A DNA stretch of 64,000 bases from the NCBI GenBank assembly GCA_018266735.1, contig JAFDZT010000002.1, positions 360,439-424,438 of the forward strand, given 5' to 3'. Positions 56,010-64,000 of the stretch are shown here, one piece after another (position 1 is the stretch's first letter; each line of letters opens with the position of its first letter). The translations under genes were made by a program, and so were the position numbers. The notes below the pieces were generated by a model. It worked only from the letters and a program-made list of their open reading frames with translations, was not told where the DNA came from and did no database searches. Source of the DNA: Bacteroidota bacterium (GTDB lineage: Bacteria; Bacteroidota; Ignavibacteria; Kapaibacteriales; Kapaibacteriaceae).

Positions 56010-57707
56010 TTGAACTATCGGTGGATCTTCAAAGACCAACTCGATGAAACAGCCGTCCAGAGAATAACAGAAACCCTTGATCTCCCCGTCCCGATCTCGA
56101 AAGTCCTTGTTGGCAGAGGACTTACGACTGTCGAGGAGGTCGACCGCTTTTTCCAGCCCGGGCTGGAACTCCTTCATTCGCCATGGCTCATGGACGGAAT
56201 GGAGCTGGCGGTCGATAGGATCGAAAAGGCAATACGAGACAAAGAGCTGATCTGGGTCCACGGTGATTACGACGTGGACGGCACATCGAGCACTGCCATG
56301 GTCCTTCACTTCCTGAAGACCATTGGTGCACGTGCGGACTATCATATCCCGAATCGACTCGACGAAGGCTTCGGCTTTACCGAGGGAAGCGTGGATAGAG
56401 CCCATGCCGCAGGTGCCACCGTGGTCATCACGGTGGATGTGGGCATTACGGCCGTCAAGGCCGTACGTCATGCCAACGAGCTTGGTATCGACGTGATCGT
56501 GGTGGATCACCACCAGGCCGCAGAGGAACTCCCTGCCGCCCTTACCATCCTTGATCCGATCAAACCGGGTTGTTCCTATCCCTTCAAGGACCTTGCCGCA
56601 TGCGGTGTGGCCTATAAGCTCATTCAAGCCGTGTGCGAGCGTCGGGGCGAGCCCGAGGCTGCCCATAATTACCTGGACTTCGTGGCCATTGCCTCGGCGG
56701 CCGATATCGTGGCCCTGTCGGGTGAGAATCGCATCCTTTCGTACTTCGGTCTGGAGCTGCTCAATTCCTTCCCCCGTCCGGGTCTGAAGGGACTGATCGA
56801 CTGCGCCGGACTCACGCTCGGATCGATCAACAACTCGTCCATCATCTTCGGTCTGGCCCCGCGCATCAATGCGGCCGGCCGCCTCGGCGACCCACGGCGT
56901 GCAGTGGAAATGATGATCCAGCCCACAGAACTCGGTGCTTTCCACATCGCCCAGGAACTTGAACACGACAATCGGAAACGACGCGCCATCGACGAGGTCA
57001 CCTTTGAGGAGGCCACGGCCGAGGCCGAGAAGCAGATAGCAGAAGGCGGCCGTAAGTCATTGGTACTACACGGAGGTGAGTGGCATGCCGGTGTGATCGG
57101 CATTGTGGCTTCCCGCCTTGTGGAAAAGTACCACCTCCCCACGGTCATGCTCACCACCATCGACGGGATCGCTAAAGGTTCTGCTCGATCCATCAAGGAT
57201 TTCGATATCCATGCCGCCTTGAAGAGCTGCGAAGACCTTCTGATCGAGTTCGGAGGTCATAAGCATGCCGCCGGTCTATCTCTGCCCGTTGCCAACGTGC
57301 CTGAGCTGGCCCGCCGCGTCGACCTTTTTGCACAGAAATGGCTTTCGCTCGACCAGTTAGTACCAGAGATCGTGATCGATGCAAATCTTCAACTGAACGA
57401 GCTAACACCTCATTTCTTCAAGATGTTGGCGCGTTTTGCACCGTACGGGTACAGCAACCATCGTCCGGTTTTCCACACCCAGGACGTGATCTCTGCAAAT
57501 GGTGTGAAGATCGTTGGGAACAACCATCTGAAGTTCCGGGCCTTGCAGAAGAACTTCGCCATCGATGCCATTGGATTCAATCTTGGACACAAGATCGCCG
57601 ACTGCACGAATGGAAAGCCTTTTTCACTAGTTTACACGCTCGAAGAGAATGTGTTCAATGGCACTTCCACTCCTCAGATCCGGATCAAGGATATCAGGAG
57701 TCAGTAA
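56010..57707 (+). CDS. recJ: single-stranded-DNA-specific exonuclease RecJ
   Basis: A 565-residue 5'-3' exonuclease of the DHH superfamily that trims single strands in recombination and repair. Metal motifs: WVHGDYDVDGTSS (near 85-91), ITVDVGITAVKAV, VVVDHHQ (DHH near 166-168) and VAIASAADIVAL. The DHHA1 domain has LEFGGHKHAAGLSL-type sequence (IEFGGHKHAAGLS), and a C-terminal OB fold follows. I start it at TTG 56010-56012 (LNYRWIFKD), since a good promoter lies at 55951-55978 and the family starts at this point. The GTG frame from 55938 is rejected. Confidence 0.92.
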   Translation: MNYRWIFKDQLDETAVQRITETLDLPVPISKVLVGRGLTTVEEVDRFFQPGLELLHSPWLMDGMELAVDRIEKAIRDKELIWVHGDYDVDGTSSTAMVLHFLKTIGARADYHIPNRLDEGFGFTEGSVDRAHAAGATVVITVDVGITAVKAVRHANELGIDVIVVDHHQAAEELPAALTILDPIKPGCSYPFKDLAACGVAYKLIQAVCERRGEPEAAHNYLDFVAIASAADIVALSGENRILSYFGLELLNSFPRPGLKGLIDCAGLTLGSINNSSIIFGLAPRINAAGRLGDPRRAVEMMIQPTELGAFHIAQELEHDNRKRRAIDEVTFEEATAEAEKQIAEGGRKSLVLHGGEWHAGVIGIVASRLVEKYHLPTVMLTTIDGIAKGSARSIKDFDIHAALKSCEDLLIEFGGHKHAAGLSLPVANVPELARRVDLFAQKWLSLDQLVPEIVIDANLQLNELTPHFFKMLARFAPYGYSNHRPVFHTQDVISANGVKIVGNNHLKFRALQKNFAIDAIGFNLGHKIADCTNGKPFSLVYTLEENVFNGTSTPQIRIKDIRSQ

Positions 57708-57728
57708 CACCACTTATGAGGAGGCGAA

Positions 57729-59186
57729 ATGATTCGCCCAAGTACGTTGCTCGCAGTGGCACTGCTTTCGATGCCGCTCCCAGCACAAGAGTCCATCTCG
57801 CTTCACCGAGGCACGGCACTCACCGTTCGCACGGTCACCGCCGACGTTCATCGTCCGACAGGTCTGGCCATCGATCCGGCGGGAATGCTATGGGCTGCCG
57901 AATCTGAATCCGCCATGATCCTTCGCATCGATCCGCGCACCGGAACGAAGAGCGTGGTGTTGCAAAAGCCCTTCTCGATCACGAGCGTCCAAGGTTCACC
58001 CACGATCAGCGCGATCTATGGCATCGTCGTCGATCCGGACTTTGCAGGAACGCATCCCTATCTCTACCTGGCCCATGCCACCGACGATGGAACGCAGCAT
58101 GTGACGCGCATGACGTATGCCGGTGAGCGACTGACGGATCCCGTTGTCCTCCTCAGCACCGATCCTGTTCCCTCCTCGCAACCATGCTCCCTCTTGCTCC
58201 TTCCCGACGGCACTTTGCTGTTCGGAACAGGCTCGTTCGACACGCCGGCACCGCAAGAGATGACGTCGACCTGTGGCAAGGTGCTGCGACTGCGCACGGA
58301 TGGGACGGCGCCAGATGACAACCCGTCCTACGACCCGCTTGCGCCAACGGCGGCGCGTTCCTACGTGTACACGCGTGGACATCGCGCTGTGCAGGGCATG
58401 GTGCGCGTTCCGCGCCTCGATGCCCAGCTTGAGGGCACCATTTATGCCACCGAATGGGGCAGCAAGGCCGGCGACGAGATCAATGTGCTTGCATCCGGTA
58501 AGAACTACGGATGGCCCAATATCGAAGGCTACTGCGCGAGCTCAACGTCCGCCAACACCTGTCCGCGCACCACCGCCGACGCCCTCTTCACCGGCATTGC
58601 CTACTATGCCCATCCCGCCATCCCAGAATGGGGTCGCAAGCTGCTCGTGGGCTCGTATCGCCTCGAGCGACTCTTGGTGATGGACCTTGCCGCCGATGGA
58701 TCCATTGCGAACAAGGACGCCACACGCGATCCGCAGAACGTGACCACACTGGCCGACAGTAACATTGTCCTCTTTGCCAATCAGGGCATTCCCGAACGTC
58801 CGCGCGACGTGCTTGCGGCCAACGATGGTCGCATCTACATCGCCCTGCATCAGATCACGGACGAAGGTGGCATCGATCGCATCGTCGTCCTCGAGAACCC
58901 GAACATGCAAGTGCTTGTGAGCGCGGTGCACGAGGTGCCCAATGGTAGTGGTCTTGTGGTGTCGCCCAATCCGGTGACCGACCACATGACCGTGCGCATG
59001 AGCGACGTGCCCACGTCGGCATGGACACTCACCTGCACGGATCAACTCGGTCGCACGATGTTCACCACGACGGTGGCGGCGGGGACGGACAATGTCACGA
59101 TCCCCTGCGCAGAACTTCCGTCCGGTGCCTACGGGATCTCGGTCCACCACGGACCGTCGACCTTCCATACCACCGTCATCCGTTAA
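57729..59186 (+). CDS. PQQ-type sugar dehydrogenase (GSDH family) with T9SS sorting domain
   Basis: A 485-residue secreted protein. A signal peptide (STLLAVALLSMPLPAQ) leads to a six-bladed beta-propeller of the soluble glucose/sorbosone dehydrogenase family: RPTGLAIDPAGMLWAAES, AIYGIVVDPDFAGTHPYLYLAH, LLLLPDGTLLFGTGS, KVLRLRTDGTAPDDNPSY, YTRGHRAVQGMVRV and GKNYGWPNIEGYC are family blocks. The last 75 residues are a type A T9SS domain (VVSPNPVTDHMTVRM, LTCTDQLGRTMFT, ELPSGAYGISVHHG). It would be secreted to the surface through PorU/PorV. GAGGAGG stands before the ATG. It follows recJ by 21 bases. Whether it binds PQQ is not proven. Confidence 0.85.
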   Translation: MIRPSTLLAVALLSMPLPAQESISLHRGTALTVRTVTADVHRPTGLAIDPAGMLWAAESESAMILRIDPRTGTKSVVLQKPFSITSVQGSPTISAIYGIVVDPDFAGTHPYLYLAHATDDGTQHVTRMTYAGERLTDPVVLLSTDPVPSSQPCSLLLLPDGTLLFGTGSFDTPAPQEMTSTCGKVLRLRTDGTAPDDNPSYDPLAPTAARSYVYTRGHRAVQGMVRVPRLDAQLEGTIYATEWGSKAGDEINVLASGKNYGWPNIEGYCASSTSANTCPRTTADALFTGIAYYAHPAIPEWGRKLLVGSYRLERLLVMDLAADGSIANKDATRDPQNVTTLADSNIVLFANQGIPERPRDVLAANDGRIYIALHQITDEGGIDRIVVLENPNMQVLVSAVHEVPNGSGLVVSPNPVTDHMTVRMSDVPTSAWTLTCTDQLGRTMFTTTVAAGTDNVTIPCAELPSGAYGISVHHGPSTFHTTVIR

Positions 59187-59196
59187 CTTCCCCGTC

Positions 59197-61866
59197 ATGA
59201 TCGACGCTGCAACACTCGAGGGAGTGGTGGAAGACGTGCGTGTTCACGGCGACGTCGTCGTCTACACGCTTCGCACCTCCGACCACGGCACCATCCTCGC
59301 CTCGCTTCCCCGCCACCTTCCCTATGCCTCGCAGGTATGGGTTGGCGCACATATGCGTGTGCATGGAGCGATCGAGGGAGCGATAGGTGGAAAGGAGGCA
59401 TGGTCACTCGATCATGCACGCCTTGTGCTCGAGCCGCATGTGCTGCTCGATGTGACCGATGTTGCGGCCTGCATCACGAGCAGTGGCATCGATCCGCGAC
59501 ACATTCTGTTACGTCGCCTTCCCACCACGGACGTGTCGCCGCACATCATCTTCGGCTCGGTCGTCAACTCCATGCTCGACGTGGTGTTGCAAGACCCGCA
59601 GCGAAGCGATGAGCACCTGCTTGCCGATGCCTTCGATCAACGTCCGCTCTCCATTGCGGCCCTGCATGCGCATGATACCTCTGCCGTCGACACCCTCAAG
59701 GAGCGAGCACGTCGCACCATACCGCATCTCCGTGCAGCAGCCGAATCATTTCCGGGCGATGGCGTGGTGATCGAGCCGTCGTTCGTTGCTGCGGCGTTCG
59801 GATTGCAGGGGCGATTGGATGTGATGACCACGTACAGCAGTGATCCGCACCGCCATGATGTGATCGAGCTGAAGACATCGAAACCGCTTGCGGGCGCCAT
59901 GGCCGTGCATCCGCAGTATGCCGCACAGGTGGCCGCCTACGATCTCTTGTTGGAATCGGCCGATCCGCAGCGCAGCGGCACATCGATGGTCTGTTATGCG
60001 AACGATCTTGGAGTGACGATGCGCGCGGTGGATGTGCGCGAGGAGCACAAACGACGCATCCTGCACGCACGGAACCACGTGCTCTGTTTGCAACGACAAC
60101 TTCGCGAAAAGGATTTTCAAGCGTTGCGATCCATTCGTGCGACCGATGTTGGTTGGTCCAGCTATGAGCGCAGAGATGCAGAGCGATTCGAAGACCTCTA
60201 TCAACAGGCCGATGTGGTGTCGCGCACGTATGTGCAAGCATTCACATCGTTCATCGAGAACGAGGCAGATGCATTGCGAACATCAATTGATGACGATCGG
60301 GCACTGGTCGACCTGCAGCTCGACATCGCAACGTCCGATCTTGTCCAATGGCATCTCACGTTGCTACGCACCACCGATCATGCACCCACGTCGTTGCGAC
60401 GTGGCGACATTGTCGTGCTCTCTGCCACCGAGGACGATGCCGACCGTATCATGTCCCACGTCTACAAGGCCACCATCGTGGAGCTCGATGCACAGCATGT
60501 GCGCGTGAGTTTGCGCAACAAGCAAACCGATGCCTCGGAGATCGCAGGGATCGCACGATGGCGCATCATGGCCGATGTGAGCGAGTCGTTGTTGCGCGCG
60601 CAGCATCGCGAGCTCTTCACGTTCCTTGCCGCATCAACGCAGACCCGATCGCTCATCCTCGGTCTTGCACGACCGGTCACTCGTCCTCTCGTAGCGACGG
60701 CCCTCCCTGCCACCTTGCATCCCTCCCAGAGCCTTGTGATCGAGAAGGCACTTTCGTCCACCAACTATGCCCTCATCCAGGGTCCACCCGGCACGGGCAA
60801 GACCTCCATCGTTGTCCGCACGCTGGTCGAACAACTCCTGCTCGATCCGTCGGAGCGCCTCTTGCTGTTGGCATGCACCAATCGGGCCGTGGACGAGATC
60901 GTTGCCGTGCTCCATGCCATCGGAAGTACAGGCCACGTGCGTGTTGGTGGCGGAAGCAACATGTATCACATCATGGCCGAAGCACTGCCAACGGCGCGCA
61001 TTGTTGTGGGGACGGTGGCTGCATTGCAAACGTATGCAGAGGTGTTCTCCATCGTCACGTTCACCACGGCCATCATCGACGAGGCATCGCAACTTGTGGA
61101 GTCGCAGATCTGTGGCATACTCACGCGCGTGGGGCGGTTCATGCTCATCGGCGATGAGAAGCAGTTACCTGCCGTGGTGTTGCAGGGTGAGGAACGAACG
61201 TTCGTTCGATCGACCATCTTCTCGCCATTGTGTCTGTCGGATCTTCGCACGTCGCTCTTCGAACGACTCTTGCGCGTTGCAGCACGCAACGGGTGGACCG
61301 ATCATGTGGGCACGTTGCGGGTGCAGGCGCGGATGCACGACGACATTCAGCGCATCGCCAATGAGCTTGTCTATCACGGTCAGCTCGAATCGGCCCGTCC
61401 ATGGCAACACGATCCATCACCATCACCGCGTGTGCGCTACATCGCATCACCCGTCGAACCACCATCGACTATTGCAATGGCCGAGGCCGCCTTGGTGGCG
61501 GACATCCTTCGTGAGCGGTTTGCGTTGGACGCGCCTCCCACGTCCATTGGCGTCATCACACCGTTCCGCACGCAGATCAATGCCATCCGCTCGCTCTTGC
61601 CCGACGACATTCGCAATGCCGTCAGCATCGACACGGTCGAGCGATATCAAGGAAGCGAACGCGACACCATCATCATCTGTCTGGCCTGTCACACACCTCA
61701 ACAACTGCGCTCAGCACAGTCCATCCTGCACGACAATGGCACCATCATCGACCGCAAGTTCAACGTCGCCGTCACCCGCGCCCGCAAAGAACTCATCGTC
61801 ATCGGACGTCAGGATGTGATGCAGCAAGTCGAACCCTATGCGCAGTTCCTCGCACTTGCGAAGTGA
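59197..61866 (+). CDS. Dna2-like nuclease-helicase (PD-(D/E)xK plus SF1B)
   Basis: An 889-residue fusion. The N-terminal third carries a RecB/Cas4-type nuclease: GLQGRLDVM (Asp near 208), DVIELKTSK (Glu near 223, Lys near 225) and the QxxxY-type QYAAQVAAYDLLL. The C-terminal part is a UPF1/Dna2-type SF1B helicase: Q motif LHPSQSLVIEKAL, Walker A GPPGTGKT (529-536), AIIDEASQLVES, GDEKQLPAVV, VQARMHDDIQ, DTVERYQGSERDTIIICL and NVAVTRARKELIVIG. The cysteines that hold the iron-sulfur cluster in Dna2 and Cas4 are absent. It probably processes flaps or broken ends. The ATG is 10 bases after the previous stop. A longer frame inside that gene is rejected. Confidence 0.85.
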   Translation: MIDAATLEGVVEDVRVHGDVVVYTLRTSDHGTILASLPRHLPYASQVWVGAHMRVHGAIEGAIGGKEAWSLDHARLVLEPHVLLDVTDVAACITSSGIDPRHILLRRLPTTDVSPHIIFGSVVNSMLDVVLQDPQRSDEHLLADAFDQRPLSIAALHAHDTSAVDTLKERARRTIPHLRAAAESFPGDGVVIEPSFVAAAFGLQGRLDVMTTYSSDPHRHDVIELKTSKPLAGAMAVHPQYAAQVAAYDLLLESADPQRSGTSMVCYANDLGVTMRAVDVREEHKRRILHARNHVLCLQRQLREKDFQALRSIRATDVGWSSYERRDAERFEDLYQQADVVSRTYVQAFTSFIENEADALRTSIDDDRALVDLQLDIATSDLVQWHLTLLRTTDHAPTSLRRGDIVVLSATEDDADRIMSHVYKATIVELDAQHVRVSLRNKQTDASEIAGIARWRIMADVSESLLRAQHRELFTFLAASTQTRSLILGLARPVTRPLVATALPATLHPSQSLVIEKALSSTNYALIQGPPGTGKTSIVVRTLVEQLLLDPSERLLLLACTNRAVDEIVAVLHAIGSTGHVRVGGGSNMYHIMAEALPTARIVVGTVAALQTYAEVFSIVTFTTAIIDEASQLVESQICGILTRVGRFMLIGDEKQLPAVVLQGEERTFVRSTIFSPLCLSDLRTSLFERLLRVAARNGWTDHVGTLRVQARMHDDIQRIANELVYHGQLESARPWQHDPSPSPRVRYIASPVEPPSTIAMAEAALVADILRERFALDAPPTSIGVITPFRTQINAIRSLLPDDIRNAVSIDTVERYQGSERDTIIICLACHTPQQLRSAQSILHDNGTIIDRKFNVAVTRARKELIVIGRQDVMQQVEPYAQFLALAK

Positions 61867-61873
61867 GATGTGT

Positions 61874-61953
61874 GTCACTTGTCACTTGTAACTCGTCACT
61901 TGTAACTCAACTCGTCACTTGTCACTTGTCACTCGTAACTCAACTCGTCACTT
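61874..61953. repeat. heptanucleotide tandem repeat array
   Basis: Eighty bases are built from 7-base units GTCACTT (7 copies), GTAACTC (3) and GTCACTC (1), with two 5-base partial units AACTC at 61909-61913 and 61942-61946. The pattern shows a higher order, GTCACTT-GTAACTC-AACTC recurring. It fills the convergent gap between the nuclease-helicase and the lipoprotein gene and supplies the lipoprotein stop codon. Confidence 0.9.
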
Positions 61954-62643
61954 CTTATTCAAAACTCCATCACTCGACATCTTATACACCAAGGCCGAGC
62001 TGAACGTTTGTGCGAGGTCCGTCACCGAAGTTGGGTCCGTTGTCGATGAACGACCGATCCAGCATGCATCTGCCTTCTCATCCGTCAGGTCGTAGAGTTT
62101 GGTTTCGAGAACGATGGACGTTGTTGTTGTTGTAGAGCCCGGCGTGTAGACCGTTTGATACGACGCGTAATAGTGATTGTAGTATGGATATCCACCTGCA
62201 CCATAGTATCCGCCATAGTATCCGCCGACTGGAACCGTTGTGGCCGTTGGCGGGTTATACGTTTCCTTTTTGTCGATGCCCTTCAGCGTGATCATGATGG
62301 CTCCATCGACGCCATCGCTCTTGATCTTCTGCACCAGCTTCGAGATCGCATTCGGATCGTCGATCACACCGTCGGAGTTCGCATCATACGATTCGATGCT
62401 GACGATCGTGGAGATGGAAACGGCATCGATGCCCTTCCCCTTCAGCGCCTTCACGACTTCGGATTCCACCTTGACCTTGTTCAGCGGGTCTTTTGCCATG
62501 GCCACGACAACGAGCTTGTTCCACTTGTGACCAACATAGTTGGGGTTGGCCCACGTGTCGTACACGTCGGTGTAGGAACCGCACGACGCAAGAAGGACGG
62601 AAGCAAGGAGGAAGGCGGAAAGAAGCGTTGAGCGCATGATCAT
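61948..62643 (-). CDS. lipoprotein, DUF4136-like, with Tyr/Gly-rich insert
   Basis: A 231-residue lipoprotein. The lipobox LLASC follows a hydrophobic start. The domain begins SYTDVYDTWANPNYVGHKWNKLVVVAMAKDP, and this WANPNY and VVVAM pattern resembles the DUF4136 family of putative outer-membrane lipoproteins. Next come KALKGKGIDAVSISTI and DGVDGAIMITLKGID. Odd feature: a Tyr/Gly-rich run (VGGYYGGYYGAGGYPYYNHY) in the middle. The ATG at 62641-62643 has GAGG upstream; longer frames are rejected. The last codons and stop lie at the edge of the heptanucleotide array. Function unknown; anchored in the outer or inner membrane. Confidence 0.8.
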   Translation of the reverse strand: MIMRSTLLSAFLLASVLLASCGSYTDVYDTWANPNYVGHKWNKLVVVAMAKDPLNKVKVESEVVKALKGKGIDAVSISTIVSIESYDANSDGVIDDPNAISKLVQKIKSDGVDGAIMITLKGIDKKETYNPPTATTVPVGGYYGGYYGAGGYPYYNHYYASYQTVYTPGSTTTTTSIVLETKLYDLTDEKADACWIGRSSTTDPTSVTDLAQTFSSALVYKMSSDGVLNKK

Positions 62644-62667
62644 GGGAACCTCGAAGTAAATGATGCC

Positions 62668-62675
62668 CAAATATA
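62668..62675 (-). promoter_or_regulatory. -7 element of the lipoprotein gene
   Basis: TATATTTG is a perfect TAnnTTTG, 24 bases before the ATG. It is divergent from the yebC promoter 16 bases away. Confidence 0.45.
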
Positions 62676-62691
62676 CGCAGCGCCGTCTTCG

Positions 62692-62699
62692 TAGCTTTG
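62692..62699 (+). promoter_or_regulatory. -7 element of yebC (leaderless)
   Basis: TAGCTTTG, a perfect TAnnTTTG, is followed by CACC and then the yebC ATG at 62704. Transcription should start at the start codon. Confidence 0.5.
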
Positions 62700-62703
62700 C
62701 ACC

Positions 62704-63444
62704 ATGGCAGGACATAGTAAATGGGCGAACATCAAGCACCGCAAGGCGGTCACCGATGCCCGACGCGGCAAGCTTTTCACGCGCATCTCGAAGGAGATCA
62801 TCGTCGCAGCCAAGCTGGGCGGCGGGGATCCCGATAGTAATCCACGTTTACGCATGGCCATGCTCACCGCCCGCGGCGTGAGCATGTCGAACGAGACCAT
62901 CAAGCGCGCCATCCAACGCGGCACGGGTGAACTCGAGGGCGTGAGCTACGAAGATGTGCGCTACGAAGGATACGGTCCGGGCGGCGTGGCCTTCATCGTG
63001 GAATGCACCACCGACAAACCACACCGCACCGTTGCAGAACTCCGCGCCACGTTCAGCAAGTGCGACGGAAATCTTGGCGAGACGAATTCGGTGGCGTGGA
63101 ACTTCGTGCGAAAGGGTGCGCTGACGTTGCAGACATCGCTCACGGAGGACGCTTTGATCGAACTCGCCCTCGAGGCCGGAGCCGACGATGTGCGCATGAC
63201 GGACGAGGGTGCCGTGGTGCATTGTGCCGTTGACCTCTTGGGACAATGTCAGAACATCCTTCAGTCGAAAGGCCTTCTCGTGACCGAAGCTCGCTACGAC
63301 TACGAACCCAACACCATGGTGTCCGTCACTGACGCGGCCGTGGTCAAGAAACTCACGAAACTCATCGACATGCTAGAGGAGAACGACGACGTACAAAACG
63401 TTCACAATAATGCCGACGTCGACGACGCGTTGTTCGACACATGA
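62704..63444 (+). CDS. yebC: YebC/PmpR family protein
   Basis: A 246-residue YebC/PmpR (TACO1) protein of standard length. Landmarks: MAGHSKWANIKHRKAVTDARRGKLF, TRISKEIIVAAKLGGGDPDSNPRLR, MSNETIKRAIQRGTGE and YEGYGPGGVAFIVECTTD, and a C-terminal acidic tail. The family was first seen as transcription regulators and has lately been tied to relief of ribosome stalling at proline runs. It overlaps ruvC by ATGA, the usual yebC-ruvC pairing. Confidence 0.96.
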   Translation: MAGHSKWANIKHRKAVTDARRGKLFTRISKEIIVAAKLGGGDPDSNPRLRMAMLTARGVSMSNETIKRAIQRGTGELEGVSYEDVRYEGYGPGGVAFIVECTTDKPHRTVAELRATFSKCDGNLGETNSVAWNFVRKGALTLQTSLTEDALIELALEAGADDVRMTDEGAVVHCAVDLLGQCQNILQSKGLLVTEARYDYEPNTMVSVTDAAVVKKLTKLIDMLEENDDVQNVHNNADVDDALFDT

Positions 63445-64000
63445 GGATCCTTGGTATCGACCCCGGCAGCGTTGTCTGCGGTTACGGCGTGATCGACGTG
63501 GAAGGATCGCGCATCACCCTCGTCGAGTACGGCGTGATCGAGGCCAAGAAGAAACAGGCCTCGTTCCCCTTCCGCCTTCAAGACATCCATGCCCGTCTTT
63601 GTAGCGTGATCGAGCGCTCGAAGCCTGATGCCTGTGCCATGGAGCAGGTGTTCTATGCGAAGAACGTGGTGAGCGTGGTCAAGCTCTCGCATGCGCGTGG
63701 CGTGGCTGTGCTGGCATGTGCGCAAGGCGGCATGGAACCGCATGAATACACGCCGATGCAAGTGAAGCGCAGCGTCACGGGCAGCGGACGGAGCGCCAAG
63801 GAGCAAGTGGGCTTCATGGTGCGCACGATGCTCAAGATCAAAGAAACGCCGCAGTTCTTCGACGCCACCGACGCCCTTGCCGTTGCGATCTGTCACGCCC
63901 TCAACGGCGGCACCCCCGCCTCCGGCAGGTCCCGCACCTCGAAGCGGAGCTCGTGGGCGGAGTATGTGGAGAAAAACCCGAGCAAAGTGACGAGGTACAA
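63441..64000 (+). CDS. ruvC: Holliday junction resolvase RuvC, 3' end outside window
   Basis: At least 186 residues; no stop is reached before the edge. RuvC cuts Holliday junctions moved by RuvAB. The four acidic catalytic residues are visible: Asp in MRILGIDPGSVVCGYG, Glu in CAMEQVFYAKNV, and the two Asp in FFDATDALAVAICHAL. VKRSVTGSGRSAKEQVGFMV is the conserved substrate loop. The ATG overlaps the yebC stop. The C-terminus past DALAVAICHA is longer than usual, with a basic Ser/Arg/Lys tail running to the end of the window. Confidence 0.94.
   Translation, partial: MRILGIDPGSVVCGYGVIDVEGSRITLVEYGVIEAKKKQASFPFRLQDIHARLCSVIERSKPDACAMEQVFYAKNVVSVVKLSHARGVAVLACAQGGMEPHEYTPMQVKRSVTGSGRSAKEQVGFMVRTMLKIKETPQFFDATDALAVAICHALNGGTPASGRSRTSKRSSWAEYVEKNPSKVTRY

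Noticed and set aside
61867-61960. Possible CRISPR array
   Set aside because: The repeat unit is only 7 bases, with no spacers of even length and no cas genes nearby. It is a simple tandem repeat.

Overview
The window (about 57% GC by eye, very densely coded) looks like chromosomal DNA from the Bacteroidota/Chlorobiota assemblage, possibly a Kapabacteria- or Ignavibacteria-like lineage. The reasons are type IX secretion (T9SS) genes porU and porV with two predicted T9SS cargo proteins, an alternative complex III (ActA-F) operon, a DUF3127 protein, and repeated promoters of the form TTG-N19/20-TAnnTTTG, the signature of the primary sigma factor of this group. The taxonomic placement is inference. 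I see no insertion sequence, prophage, CRISPR array or rRNA.

Layout. 1-216: start of a TolC-type outer-membrane efflux protein behind an operator-like promoter. 401-3683: surface polysaccharide operon (WbaP-like initiating transferase, GT4 glycosyltransferase, GmhB-like phosphatase). 3735-7773: UvrD-type helicase and fused E1 alpha/beta 2-oxoacid dehydrogenase. 7847-10172: T9SS cargo and glyA. 10169-13535: rplS, peroxiredoxin, cinA, tsaD. 13724-18774: EF-G2, a secreted protein, pruA, DedA. 18767-23692: porV and porU. 23753-26690: tRNA-Gly, a pair of DnaA boxes, lipB, lpd and a small membrane protein.

26774-42192 is the centrepiece: sixteen same-strand genes for a quinol-to-oxygen respiratory chain without a bc1 complex. 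In transcription order they are a lipoprotein cytochrome c, coxB, coxA, ctaA, cyoE, coxC, coxD, sco1, a DUF420 gene, a 74-residue CPSC membrane protein, then actA-B-C-D-E-F, closed by a strong bidirectional terminator. The order fits an ACIII-aa3 supercomplex together with its heme A and copper assembly factors. Several subunits carry His-rich termini.

42327-47479: epimerase, purD, DUF3127 protein and alaS (transcribed alaS first). 47548-54537: methyltransferase, M61 peptidase, trmH, a lone nuoD, TPR-esterase and PPK2. 54583-54835: tRNA-Ser/tRNA-Leu operon. 54855-64000: rsgA, recJ, a T9SS-targeted PQQ-type dehydrogenase, a Dna2-like nuclease-helicase, a heptanucleotide repeat array, a lipoprotein, yebC and partial ruvC.

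Genes are commonly coupled by ATGA overlaps, and several promoters sit so close to the start codon that their mRNAs should be leaderless. All gaps between genes are shorter than 300 bases.
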